Assembly (NCBI GenBank): GCA_041398565.1
Contig: JAWKUN010000003.1
Coordinates: 310,001 to 374,000, forward strand
Reading direction: 5' to 3'
From: DATGPD01 sp041398565
GTDB lineage: Bacteria > Planctomycetota > UBA1135 > UBA2386
Length of the DNA stretch: 64,000 nucleotides
In this document: one piece after another, positions 54,017 to 61,923 of the stretch
Numbering within the stretch: the first letter of the stretch is position 1
Layout of the letters: every line of letters starts with the position of its first letter
Translations under genes and position numbers: made by a program
The notes under the pieces: generated by a model
The model's input: only the letters and a program-made list of their open reading frames with translations
The model's database searches: none
What the model was told of the DNA's origin: nothing

Positions 54017-54333
54017 GGCAGCACGGAGCGCCGGCGGGTGCCGGCCGTACAGTGGGGACAGTGTCGTGATCTTCGGCAGCGCGCCCGGCCAGCCTTGAGG
54101 CCGCGCGTGCGCTCAAGGCCTCGCCTCCCCGCCCGACCTCATCCGCAGCCGCACCGCGGCGACGCTCCGCAGGAACGAGATCCACGAGCCTGCTCGGGTC
54201 ACGCTCGTCCTCGCCGAACCCCGCCGCGGTGTCGTCGGCCGTGTGCAAGCCGAGCCGGAGCGCCAAGGAGTTCGCTGGCGTTGATCGGTCGCGTCGGTCG
54301 CCAGGACCGATCCCGACCGGCAGCACGGGGCGC
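54017..54333. other. 317-bp gap with a perfect 8-bp inverted repeat
   Basis: The gap lies between the GT2 start (54016) and the stop of the VWA gene (54334), both on the minus strand. GCCTTGAG (54092-54099) and CTCAAGGC (54112-54119) are perfectly complementary with a 12-nt loop. No T-run follows on either strand, so it is only a possible Rho-independent-like terminator for the VWA gene. No coding signal in the rest. Confidence 0.5.
54092..54119. terminator. Possible hairpin terminator for the VWA gene
   Basis: Inverted repeat GCCTTGAG / CTCAAGGC with a 12-nt GC-rich loop, about 215 bp beyond the stop of the minus-strand VWA gene and about 75 bp before the GT2 start. It lacks the downstream U-run that intrinsic terminators need, so it could be a leader-RNA hairpin of the GT2 gene. 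Confidence 0.3.
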
Positions 54334-55773
54334 TCACTTCTTGACGAACTGGCCGCCGTTCTCGGCTGCCAGCTTCGCCATGAACGGCCCGCCACCGGCC
54401 CGTCCCAGCATGATGGCGTGCACGACGATCGCGCCCATCGGGTTGTGGCGGCGCACCAGGGCCCGCACCAGCTCGGGGTCGTCGGGCCCGAGCTTGCCCG
54501 GCTTGCTGGGCAAGCGGATGGTGGGCAGGCCGTCGCTCAGGAAGTAGATCGTGTCGATCGCGGGGGCGTAGGCGCGGTCGTCGACGCGCACGCCGGCGAG
54601 TGCGAACGCGACCTCGAACGCCTCGAAGATCGAGGTGCCCAGCTCGAGTTCGAGGTCGTCGAGCCAGGCCTTGGCGGCGGTGGCGTTGCGTGCGTCGGCC
54701 GGCATCGCCTTGTCGCTCCAGGCGAGCACGCGCTGGGCGAACACGACGATGTTGAAGCTCTGCCCCGGTTGCAGGCGGTCGATGGCGCTGCCCAGCTCAC
54801 GCGTGCAGGCTTGCCAGCGGGTGAGACTCTCGCCGGCGCCCGCCTTGTGCTGCATCGACAGCGAGAAGTCGACCAGATAGAGCACGGACCGCCCGTCGAA
54901 CGGGATGCCGAAGTAGGCGCTGCGCGTCGCCTTGGCGTCCCTTGGCGCCGGCGGCCGTCGGCGCTGTTCGGACGGCTCGCCCTGCACGAACGACGCCCCC
55001 TCGGCCTCCCACCAGCCGCGCCAGCTCGCCTGCATGGCGCCGAACCTCTGACCGGTGAGCCGGGTCAGCGCCGTCACCACCGCCTGCTGCTCGCGCAGAT
55101 CGTCGCCGTCGAGCCGCGCGATCAGGGCCGGCGTGCCGGCGCGATGCTCGAGGGCGGCGATGGTGGCGGCAGCCTGTGTGCGCACGATCGCCTCCCGGTG
55201 GGGCAAGAGCGCCTCGACTTCGCCCCCGGCTGCCTGGGCGCTCTTGCCAAGGGCCGCCAGCGCGCGCAGTGCGATCCAAACGTCCTCGCTGCGCCTGGCT
55301 CGGCGCAGACCCTCCCGCAGGCGTGCGACTTCGGCGGCACCCAGGCGCGGGACGACGTCGAGCAGGGCGGCGCGCGCCTGCAGCGGCAACCTCGGTTCGA
55401 GCAGCTCGGTCAGGGCCGGCGCCAACGCCGCCCCGCTCGCCTGGCGCATGCGATCCTCGATCGTCGACAGCAGCCGCAGGTAGTCGTTCAACTCGACGCG
55501 CTCGTTCAGCTCGGTCACCGATGGCATCTTCTGGGCGGCCGGGCGCACGCGCTTGCGCTCGATCTGCCGCGCGGCCTCGTGCACGCCCTTCCACGCGCGC
55601 AGCAACACCTCGAGTACGCGAGGCTCGGCAACGTCGTGCACGCCAGCCAGCGCGGCCATGCGCTCGGTGAACGTCTCGGCCGACTCGGTTCCGGGCCGGA
55701 AAGCACGCTCGATGCTCTTTGCGGGATCCTGGGCGGCAAGTGCGGCCGACAGGAGCAACACGACGCGTCGCAT
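54334..55773 (-). CDS. Exported VWA-domain protein with HEAT-like N-terminal region (479 aa)
   Basis: ATG 55773 (MRRVVLLLSAALAAQ) gives a short signal peptide; TTG 55782 is an in-frame alternative. Residues about 20-245 are helical and HEAT-like: LLEPRLPLQARAALLDVVPR, SEDVWIALRALAALGKSAQ, LPHREAIVRTQAAATIAALE and DDLREQQAVVTALTRLTG. A WRGWWEAEGASF stretch joins to a von Willebrand A domain, residues about 295-479, with MIDAS DxSxS in SVLYLVDFSLSMQHK (Asp302, Ser304, Ser306) and TIYFLSDGLPT as the downstream metal residue region. 'Squash-like' WWxxEG is common in planctomycete VWA proteins. It probably acts as an extracytoplasmic adaptor. Divergent from the ELWxxDGT gene (221 bp). Confidence 0.88.
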   Translation of the reverse strand: MRRVVLLLSAALAAQDPAKSIERAFRPGTESAETFTERMAALAGVHDVAEPRVLEVLLRAWKGVHEAARQIERKRVRPAAQKMPSVTELNERVELNDYLRLLSTIEDRMRQASGAALAPALTELLEPRLPLQARAALLDVVPRLGAAEVARLREGLRRARRSEDVWIALRALAALGKSAQAAGGEVEALLPHREAIVRTQAAATIAALEHRAGTPALIARLDGDDLREQQAVVTALTRLTGQRFGAMQASWRGWWEAEGASFVQGEPSEQRRRPPAPRDAKATRSAYFGIPFDGRSVLYLVDFSLSMQHKAGAGESLTRWQACTRELGSAIDRLQPGQSFNIVVFAQRVLAWSDKAMPADARNATAAKAWLDDLELELGTSIFEAFEVAFALAGVRVDDRAYAPAIDTIYFLSDGLPTIRLPSKPGKLGPDDPELVRALVRRHNPMGAIVVHAIMLGRAGGGPFMAKLAAENGGQFVKK

Positions 55774-55994
55774 GAAGGGCAACTGTACGTCCTGCCTGCC
55801 TGGGCCGCGCGCCGGAGAGGGATCGCGCGCCTACGAAGTGCGCCGCGGCGGCCCTGTCCGGTTGCCGTAGCCGGAGCGGGTTTCGTGCCGGCGCGCGCAT
55901 GGTCGGAAACGGTCGGCACGGCTGCGGCGTTGTCGGCTCGGTGGTTCCGCCGCCACCGAGGGTTGCCGCGCGGCGGACCGCCGGAGCGTGTGCC

Positions 55995-58900
55995 ATGCCA
56001 CGAAACCGGTCCCGTCTCGTCGGGGAGCCGCGGGAGCGACTCTCCCGGTTGTCTTGCATCGTCGTGCTCGTGCTCGCCGCCCCGACCACGATCGGGCGGT
56101 CCCAGTCATTGTTGGTGGACATCCGTCCCGGGCTCATGACCACCAGCGAGGGATCCGATCCGAGCGTTCGGTCCGCCGGCACGTTCGCCTACGTGTCGGC
56201 CGACGATGGCGCGCACGGGCGCGAGCTGTGGCGGACCGACGGCACGGCTGCAGGCACTCGGTTGGTGCGCGACGTGCGCGTCGGCGTCGGCGGATCGCAG
56301 GCGTCGAGTTCGCTCGGCTTGGTCGACCCGGCCGGGGTGCTCTACTTCTGGGCAACCGACGGGATGACCGGCCTCGAGCCTTGGCGGTCGGACGGCACCG
56401 AGGCGGGGACCCGGTTGATCGCCGACATCGTGCCGGGGAGCGGTGGGTCCAACGGCTTCGTCTTCGACATGGTGTGGGTGGTGGGACCACTCGGCGGGCG
56501 GGCGTTGTTCTTGGCCAGCGACGGCGTCCACGGCCTGGAGTTGTGGCGGACCGACGGCACCGCCATGGGTACGTCGTTGGTCGTCGACATCGAGCCTGGC
56601 GCAGGCAGCCCGGGCATCCGCTTCCTCGGCACAGCAGGCGGTGAGCTGTTCTTCGCGACCCGTCTCGGCGGTGGCGCCGACGAGCAGCTCTGGTGCACCG
56701 ACGGCACCGCCGCCGGCACGGTGCGGTTGCGAGACTTCGGACCCGGCTGGCCGTTCCTGGGTGTGTCGAAGGGGATCGAACTCGGCGGCGCGTTCTACTT
56801 CGGCGCGTTCGAGGTGGCGACCGGCTGCGAGCTGTGGCGCAGCGACGGCACGGCCGTCGGCACCGTGCTGGTCCGCGACATCGCGCCCGGCGCGGACTCG
56901 GGGCTGCAGAGCGTGAGCCTCGAGTTCGGCGTGCTCGGCGGCGCCGTCTACTTCGCAGCGGGCGACGTCTCGACGGGGCAAGAGCTGTGGCGTAGCGACG
57001 GGACGACGCTCGGCACATCGCTGGTCGCGGAGCTGGCGGCGGGCGCGACCGGCTCGCTGCCGCACGGCTTCGCGCCACTCGGCGTCCACTTGTTGTTCGC
57101 GGCCAACGACGGGATGCACGGAATCGAATTGTGGCGCAGCGACGGCACGGCGGCGGGCACGTCGTTGGTCGCGGACATCGGCGCGAGTTCGTCGGCTCCG
57201 AGTGAGATCACCCCGCTGGGAACCATCGCTCTGTTCCGCGCCAACGGTTCCGGCGGCCCGGAGCTCTGGCGCTCCGATGGAACCACCTCGGGCACGTGGC
57301 GTGTCCGCGACATTGCGCCGGGCACGACCGGATCCGCGCCGAGCGGCTTCGCGCCGCTCGGCCCCCACCTGCTGTTCACCGCGGACGACGGCACCCATGG
57401 GCGCGAGCTGTGGCGCAGCGACGGCGCGTCGGCGACGACCGGACTCGTCGCCGACGTGTGGCCGCCCGAGGGCGCCAGCTCCTCGCCGGGCGGCTTCCGG
57501 CCGCTCGACGATCGCGTGATGTTCGCCGCCGACGACGGCGTGCACGGCCGCGAACTCTGGATCAGTGACGGGACGGCTGCGGGTACGAGCCTGGTGGTCG
57601 ACGTCGAGCCCGGCTCCTCGGGCTCGAGCCCGGTGGGCCTCGGCACCTACCAGGGCGCTTGGCTCTCGGTGGCCTGGAACGCGGCACAGGGCTGGGTGCT
57701 CTACTCCAGCGACGGCACGGCCACCGGCACGCACGCGCTGGCGCCGATCAACCCGGCTTCGGCGCCGACGTACTCGTGGTTCCAGGGTCTCGGCGAGACG
57801 CACGGCCGCTTCCTGTTCGGCGCCGAGGACGCCGCGCTCGGGTCCGAGCTGTGGGTGACCGATGGGACGCCCGCGGGAAGCGGGTTGCTGGCGGACCTCA
57901 CGCCCGGCCCGGCAGGTTCGCAACCGGCTCAGGGTGTGGAGTTCCAAGGCGACGTCTTCTTCTTGGTGCGTCCGCTCGGGTTGGCTCTCGGTTGGGGCGA
58001 CCTGTGGCGGAGCGACGGTACCGCGGCGGGTACCACGAGGGTCGCGTCGCTCCAGCCGGGGCTGCTCAGCGCCGAGCTCGTCGTGTCGGCCGGCGCGCTC
58101 TATTTCGTCGGCGACGGTGGTCAAGGCGTCGAGCTGTGGCGGAGCGACGGAACGCAGGCGGGCACGACCCTGGTGGCCGACATCCGTCCTGGCACGGCGG
58201 GTTCGGAGCCACGCGAGCTGCGCGACGTCGGCGGCATGCTCGTGTTCGTGGCCGACGACGGCGTGCACGGCCGCGAGCTGTGGCGAAGCGACGGCACCGC
58301 GGCCGGGACGCTCTTGCTTGGCGATCTGCGCCCAGGGGCCGCGGGCAGCGATCCAACGAACCTGACCGTGGCGCTCGATCGCCTGTTCTTCAGCGCCGAC
58401 GAAGACGCCGGCGGACGCGAGCCTTGGGTCAGCGACGGAACCGCCGCCGGGACGGCGCGGCTGGTCGACTTGCGCCCGGGCAGCGCGAGTTCGACGCCGA
58501 CCGACATCACGGCGGTGGGGTCGGGTCGCAACGTGGTGTTCGGGGCCGACGATGGCACCAGCGGGCGCGAGGTGTGGACATCCGACGGGACCAGCGCCGG
58601 CACGCGCCTGGTCGAGGGGCTGCCTGGCGATGCCGGCGTCGACCCGGAGCAGTTCGTGCGCGCCGGCTACACGGTGTTGTTCGTCGCCGAGACCATGGCG
58701 GCCGGCGTCGAGCTGTGGGCGATGAAACTGGCGGTCACGGGTGCGAACCTCGCCGAGGTGCGCGGCCAAGGCTGCGCCGGCGGCCACGGCGGTGTGCCGG
58801 CGATGGTGGTGCTCGGGCTGCCGACCCTGGGCAACCTCGGCTTCGGGCTCGGTCTGCGGGCGGCGCGGCCGCTGGCGCCGGCGGCGTTGCACTTGTCGCC

Positions 58901-59129
58901 GAACCCCACGCGTCTGTCGCTGCCGCCCTGCACGGTCTACCTGGCGGCGCCCTACGCGATCGCGCCGACCGCCACCGACGCTGGCGGCGCGGCCCAGGTG
59001 TCGCTGCCGCTACCGGCCGAGCCGGGCCTGCTCGGCCTCGAGTTCCACGCGCAGTGGTCGGTGCTGGATCCGCTCGGGGGGCAGCTCCTGGCCTTGAGCG
59101 AGGCGCTGCGTGGTCTGGTCGGGGACTGA
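55995..59129 (+). CDS. Secreted ELWxxDGT-repeat protein (1044 aa)
   Basis: ATG 55995 (MPRNRSRLVGEPRERLSRLS, then core CIVVLVLAAPTTIGRSQS). About 17 repeats of ~50 residues carry GxELWRSDGTxxGTxLVxDI, for example GRELWRTDGTAAGTRLVRDV, GIELWRSDGTAAGTSLVADI and GRELWISDGTAAGTSLVVDV, each followed by 'PG..GS.P..f...g..l.F.A.DG.hG'. Repeats are near-identical at DNA level in places (GAGCTGTGGCGCAGCGACGG recurs). The C-terminal ~125 residues (VRGQGCAGGHGGVPAMVVLG to FHAQWSVLDPLGGQLLALSE) are the shared tail domain. Paralogue of 2576-5512. No catalytic residues; a long surface propeller or rod is likely. Confidence 0.9.
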   Translation: MPRNRSRLVGEPRERLSRLSCIVVLVLAAPTTIGRSQSLLVDIRPGLMTTSEGSDPSVRSAGTFAYVSADDGAHGRELWRTDGTAAGTRLVRDVRVGVGGSQASSSLGLVDPAGVLYFWATDGMTGLEPWRSDGTEAGTRLIADIVPGSGGSNGFVFDMVWVVGPLGGRALFLASDGVHGLELWRTDGTAMGTSLVVDIEPGAGSPGIRFLGTAGGELFFATRLGGGADEQLWCTDGTAAGTVRLRDFGPGWPFLGVSKGIELGGAFYFGAFEVATGCELWRSDGTAVGTVLVRDIAPGADSGLQSVSLEFGVLGGAVYFAAGDVSTGQELWRSDGTTLGTSLVAELAAGATGSLPHGFAPLGVHLLFAANDGMHGIELWRSDGTAAGTSLVADIGASSSAPSEITPLGTIALFRANGSGGPELWRSDGTTSGTWRVRDIAPGTTGSAPSGFAPLGPHLLFTADDGTHGRELWRSDGASATTGLVADVWPPEGASSSPGGFRPLDDRVMFAADDGVHGRELWISDGTAAGTSLVVDVEPGSSGSSPVGLGTYQGAWLSVAWNAAQGWVLYSSDGTATGTHALAPINPASAPTYSWFQGLGETHGRFLFGAEDAALGSELWVTDGTPAGSGLLADLTPGPAGSQPAQGVEFQGDVFFLVRPLGLALGWGDLWRSDGTAAGTTRVASLQPGLLSAELVVSAGALYFVGDGGQGVELWRSDGTQAGTTLVADIRPGTAGSEPRELRDVGGMLVFVADDGVHGRELWRSDGTAAGTLLLGDLRPGAAGSDPTNLTVALDRLFFSADEDAGGREPWVSDGTAAGTARLVDLRPGSASSTPTDITAVGSGRNVVFGADDGTSGREVWTSDGTSAGTRLVEGLPGDAGVDPEQFVRAGYTVLFVAETMAAGVELWAMKLAVTGANLAEVRGQGCAGGHGGVPAMVVLGLPTLGNLGFGLGLRAARPLAPAALHLSPNPTRLSLPPCTVYLAAPYAIAPTATDAGGAAQVSLPLPAEPGLLGLEFHAQWSVLDPLGGQLLALSEALRGLVGD

Positions 59130-59259
59130 CCGGCCGGCAGCGTCGTGGCCGTACCGGCACGGGGGCGACGGTTTCGACCGCGTCGTCGCCAGGGATACGC
59201 CGAGGAGCTTGCGCGCGACGGCGTGGTTCGCGACCCTTGCCCACCCTACAAGAGCAACC

Positions 59260-60357
59260 ATGGGTCTCGCCTGCGGCATCGTCGGACTTCCCAACGTCGG
59301 CAAGAGCACCTTGTTCAACGCGGTGACGTTGAGCGAGGAAGCGAATCGCTCCGACTACATGTTCAGCACCACAGAGCCGATCCGCGGTTCGGTGAGCGTG
59401 CCGGATCCGCGCCTGGCGAAGATCGCCGAGTTCATCCCGACGCAGCGGCTGGTGCCGGCGCAGATGACGGTGGTGGACATCCCCGGTCTGGTGTCCGGCT
59501 CTTCGCACGGCGAGGGCATGGGGATCAGCTTCCTCGGCGCCATCAAGGAGAGCGACGTCCTCCTGCACGTGGTGCGCTGCTTCGACAAGGAGGGCGTGCA
59601 GCACGTGAGCGGTTCGATCGACCCGGCCGCCGATGCCGAGATCGTCGAGCTCGAACTGATGCAGGCCGACCTGCAGACCGTCGAGCGCAACCTCGAGCGC
59701 GTGGCCAAGAAGGCCAAGGGCGGCGACAAGGAGTCGATCGCCCTGCAAGAGGTGCTGGGCGTGGCCAAGACCCACCTCGATCAGAGCCAGCCGCTGCGCA
59801 CTGCTGTCTTCGGCGAGCGTGAGCGCGCTCTGCTCAAGCCGCTGTTCCTCATGACGATCAAGCCGGTGTTGTTCGTCGCCAACGTCGGCGACAACGACGT
59901 CGAGGGCAAGTCGGCGCACGCGCAGGAACTGCGCGCCTACGCCGAGCGCACCCAGGCGAGCTGCATGCACCTGTGCGCCGACATCGAGGCCGAGCTGGTG
60001 CGGATGACTGCCGACGAGCGCGCCATGTTCATGGCCGACCTCGGCCTGAAGGAGCAAGGCCTGATCCGTCTGATCCACGCCGGCTTCGATCTGCTCGGCC
60101 TGCAGACGTTCTTCACCGCCGGCGAGAAGGAAGTGAAGGCGTGGGTGATCCACAAGGGCGACACGGCACCGATCGGCGCCGGCGTCATCCACACCGACTT
60201 CGTCAAGAAGTTCATCCGCGCCGAGGTCTACCGCTACGAAGACCTGGTGGCGCTGGGGACCGAGGCGGCGATCAAGGCGGCCGGCAAGCTGCGTATCGAG
60301 GGCAAGGACTACGTGCTGCAGGACGGCGACGTCTGTCATTTCCTGATCGGTGGCTAG
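59260..60357 (+). CDS. ychF: Ribosome-binding ATPase/GTPase YchF (OLA1)
   Basis: The 365-residue product from ATG 59260 has P-loop GLPNVGKSTLFNAVT (residues 9-23), switch-like SDYMFSTTEP, DIPGLVSGSSHGEGMG (G3), and ANVGD in the place of NKxD, as in YchF/OLA1, which prefers ATP. A helical insert (DLQTVERNLERVAKKAKGGD) and the C-terminal TGS domain (KAWVIHKGDTAPIGAGVIHT with DFVKKFIRAEVYRYED) complete it. Full length (~363). It is a universal ribosome-associated regulator; the gene is a core marker and its codon use matches neighbours. It stands alone, 130 bp after the ELWxxDGT gene. Confidence 0.96.
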   Translation: MGLACGIVGLPNVGKSTLFNAVTLSEEANRSDYMFSTTEPIRGSVSVPDPRLAKIAEFIPTQRLVPAQMTVVDIPGLVSGSSHGEGMGISFLGAIKESDVLLHVVRCFDKEGVQHVSGSIDPAADAEIVELELMQADLQTVERNLERVAKKAKGGDKESIALQEVLGVAKTHLDQSQPLRTAVFGERERALLKPLFLMTIKPVLFVANVGDNDVEGKSAHAQELRAYAERTQASCMHLCADIEAELVRMTADERAMFMADLGLKEQGLIRLIHAGFDLLGLQTFFTAGEKEVKAWVIHKGDTAPIGAGVIHTDFVKKFIRAEVYRYEDLVALGTEAAIKAAGKLRIEGKDYVLQDGDVCHFLIGG

Positions 60358-60540
60358 CCCAGCGACACGATCCCGGAAGTTCCGGTCCGGTCGAGCGAAG
60401 CTGTCGAGTGAAGCCACAGAGGGGAACCTCCGAGATTGCTGAGACCACGGAGGGAAGAGGGGGGGGCTGGGGCAGCTCGAGTGGCGAACGACGCCTCTCC
60501 ATTCCTGCTGGCTCGAGAGTGCCGTTCGATGCGCGCGGCG
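60358..60540. other. Convergent intergenic region with a G-run
   Basis: This 183-bp region separates the convergent ychF and GT39-like genes. It contains an eight-G run (60459-60466) followed by CTGGGG, preceded by GGAGGG, so a G-quadruplex on the plus strand is possible. GTCGAGCGAAGC and GTCGAGTGAAGC at about 60391-60416 are a near-direct repeat. No gene or clear terminator was seen. Confidence 0.4.
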
Positions 60541-61923
60541 TCAGCGAGCGAGCACGTCGAGGCCGCGTTCGGCGGCCAGACGCGCGATCGGAGCGGGCAG
60601 CTCGACCGGAGCGAACTCCGGCAGCGCATCGCGCACCGCCGCCGTCGTCGGTCGGCGACTGCCGAGCACGAGAAAGCGCACGCGCGGCGCGTGAGCCGCG
60701 GCGATCATCTCGTCGGCGCTGCGATGGCGGGGAGGCAGCGGCCGGCGTCCGGCGAAGTACGAGACGCGCGTGAGGTCGGTCACCACCTCGTCGCCGGAGT
60801 GGAGCACGGTGTGCAAGTGCGCCCCGACCGCGCGTTCGGCCAAGCGGTCGCGCTCGGTGGTGCGCCAGCCGCCGGCAACGCCGAGAACGACGGCGGCGGC
60901 GACCGCCAGCCCGCGCCACGACCGCGGCAGGTCGAGCAGGCCGACGCCGGCATAGGCGATCACCAGCGGCCACCACGCCACCAGGAAGCGGCGCCGAACC
61001 GCGAACGCCAGCACCACCGCCACGGCCAGGACCAGAGTCAGCGCGAGCGGGCGCAGGTCGGCGTTGTGTCGGCTTCGCCACACCCCGAGCAGGGCGAGTG
61101 CGCCGGCGACACCGAAGGCTTCGAAGTAGGCCCCGGGCAGGGCCGTGGCCGCGCTCGACACCATCGCCATCCACCCTTCCGAGCCGACCGCCGACTTCGG
61201 CAGGTTGAACGCCAGCTTGGGCAGCGGATCGAAGCCGTGGCCTGCGGCACCGCGCCACAGGGCGAGTAGAGCCACGGCCCCGAGCGCGGGGAGGGCCGCA
61301 CGCCAGGCGGTGCGCGGGCGCAGCACCACGAAAGCCAAGGGTAGGAGCAGCGCTTCGCTGCGCAGCCAGAAGGCGACACCGCTCCACAGACCGAGCTGCC
61401 ACGGCCGGGCGCGCAGACCGCATCCCGCGGCCCAGGCGATCACCAGCGCGAACGCCGGCTCCGTGTAGACCTCGGCGCAGTAGCGCGCCGGCAGGGAGGG
61501 CAACGCAGCGAGGACGGCGGCCAGCAGGCAGACGCACTGTGCGCCGCCGGCGGCTCGACGCGCCAACCACGCGATCGGTAGCACCGACAGCGCACCGAGC
61601 AGGGACAGCACCAACTGGCTGCCGTGCACGCTGCCGTCGCCGCCGAAGGAAGCCGGAGCTTCGACGTGGCGCAAGACGAGCGAGGCGTCGATCTGCAGAG
61701 TGCTCGCCGGCGCCATGAGCAGCGACAGGAGTGGCGGGAACACCTCGCCGAGGGGGGCGCGCCATTCGCCGCGAGCGAACTGGCGCGCCATCCACACGTA
61801 GCTGACGCCGTCTTCGCTGGGGACAGGCGTGCGCGCCGAGAGCAGCAGCCGCCACGCCAGCGCCACCGCGACCAGTGAGAGGGTGACGAGGATGACGCTG
61901 CGGCGCTCGACAGCCGTACTCAT
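60541..61923 (-). CDS. GT39-like integral-membrane glycosyltransferase (460 aa)
   Basis: ATG 61923 overlaps the stop of the upstream gene (ATGA), so the two are cotranscribed. N-terminal helix SVILVTLSLVAVALAWRLLL, then the first periplasmic loop with PVPSEDGVSYVWMARQFARG, holding the Glu-Asp pair that is catalytic in GT39/ArnT-like (GT-C) enzymes. About ten more helices follow (LVLSLLGALSVLPIAWLARR, ALTLVLAVAVVLAFAVRRR) and a ~100-residue soluble C-terminus with VVTDLTRVSYFAGRRPLPPR. These proteins move sugars from polyprenyl-phosphate donors on the periplasmic side. Target unknown. Convergent with ychF. The family call rests on topology and the ED loop only. Confidence 0.8.
   Translation of the reverse strand: MSTAVERRSVILVTLSLVAVALAWRLLLSARTPVPSEDGVSYVWMARQFARGEWRAPLGEVFPPLLSLLMAPASTLQIDASLVLRHVEAPASFGGDGSVHGSQLVLSLLGALSVLPIAWLARRAAGGAQCVCLLAAVLAALPSLPARYCAEVYTEPAFALVIAWAAGCGLRARPWQLGLWSGVAFWLRSEALLLPLAFVVLRPRTAWRAALPALGAVALLALWRGAAGHGFDPLPKLAFNLPKSAVGSEGWMAMVSSAATALPGAYFEAFGVAGALALLGVWRSRHNADLRPLALTLVLAVAVVLAFAVRRRFLVAWWPLVIAYAGVGLLDLPRSWRGLAVAAAVVLGVAGGWRTTERDRLAERAVGAHLHTVLHSGDEVVTDLTRVSYFAGRRPLPPRHRSADEMIAAAHAPRVRFLVLGSRRPTTAAVRDALPEFAPVELPAPIARLAAERGLDVLAR

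Noticed and set aside
59150..59200. GGGGGCGACGGTTTCGACCG resembles the 5' end of tmRNA genes.
   Set aside because: The ychF gene starts at 59260, leaving about 100 bp. No tag frame, no pseudoknot region and no tRNA-like 3' end (GGTTCGA..CCA) are found.
60451..60475. G8 run as a transcription terminator or quadruplex regulator of ychF.
   Set aside because: No hairpin/U-run, and a quadruplex cannot be judged by eye. It is listed only as a feature of the gap.
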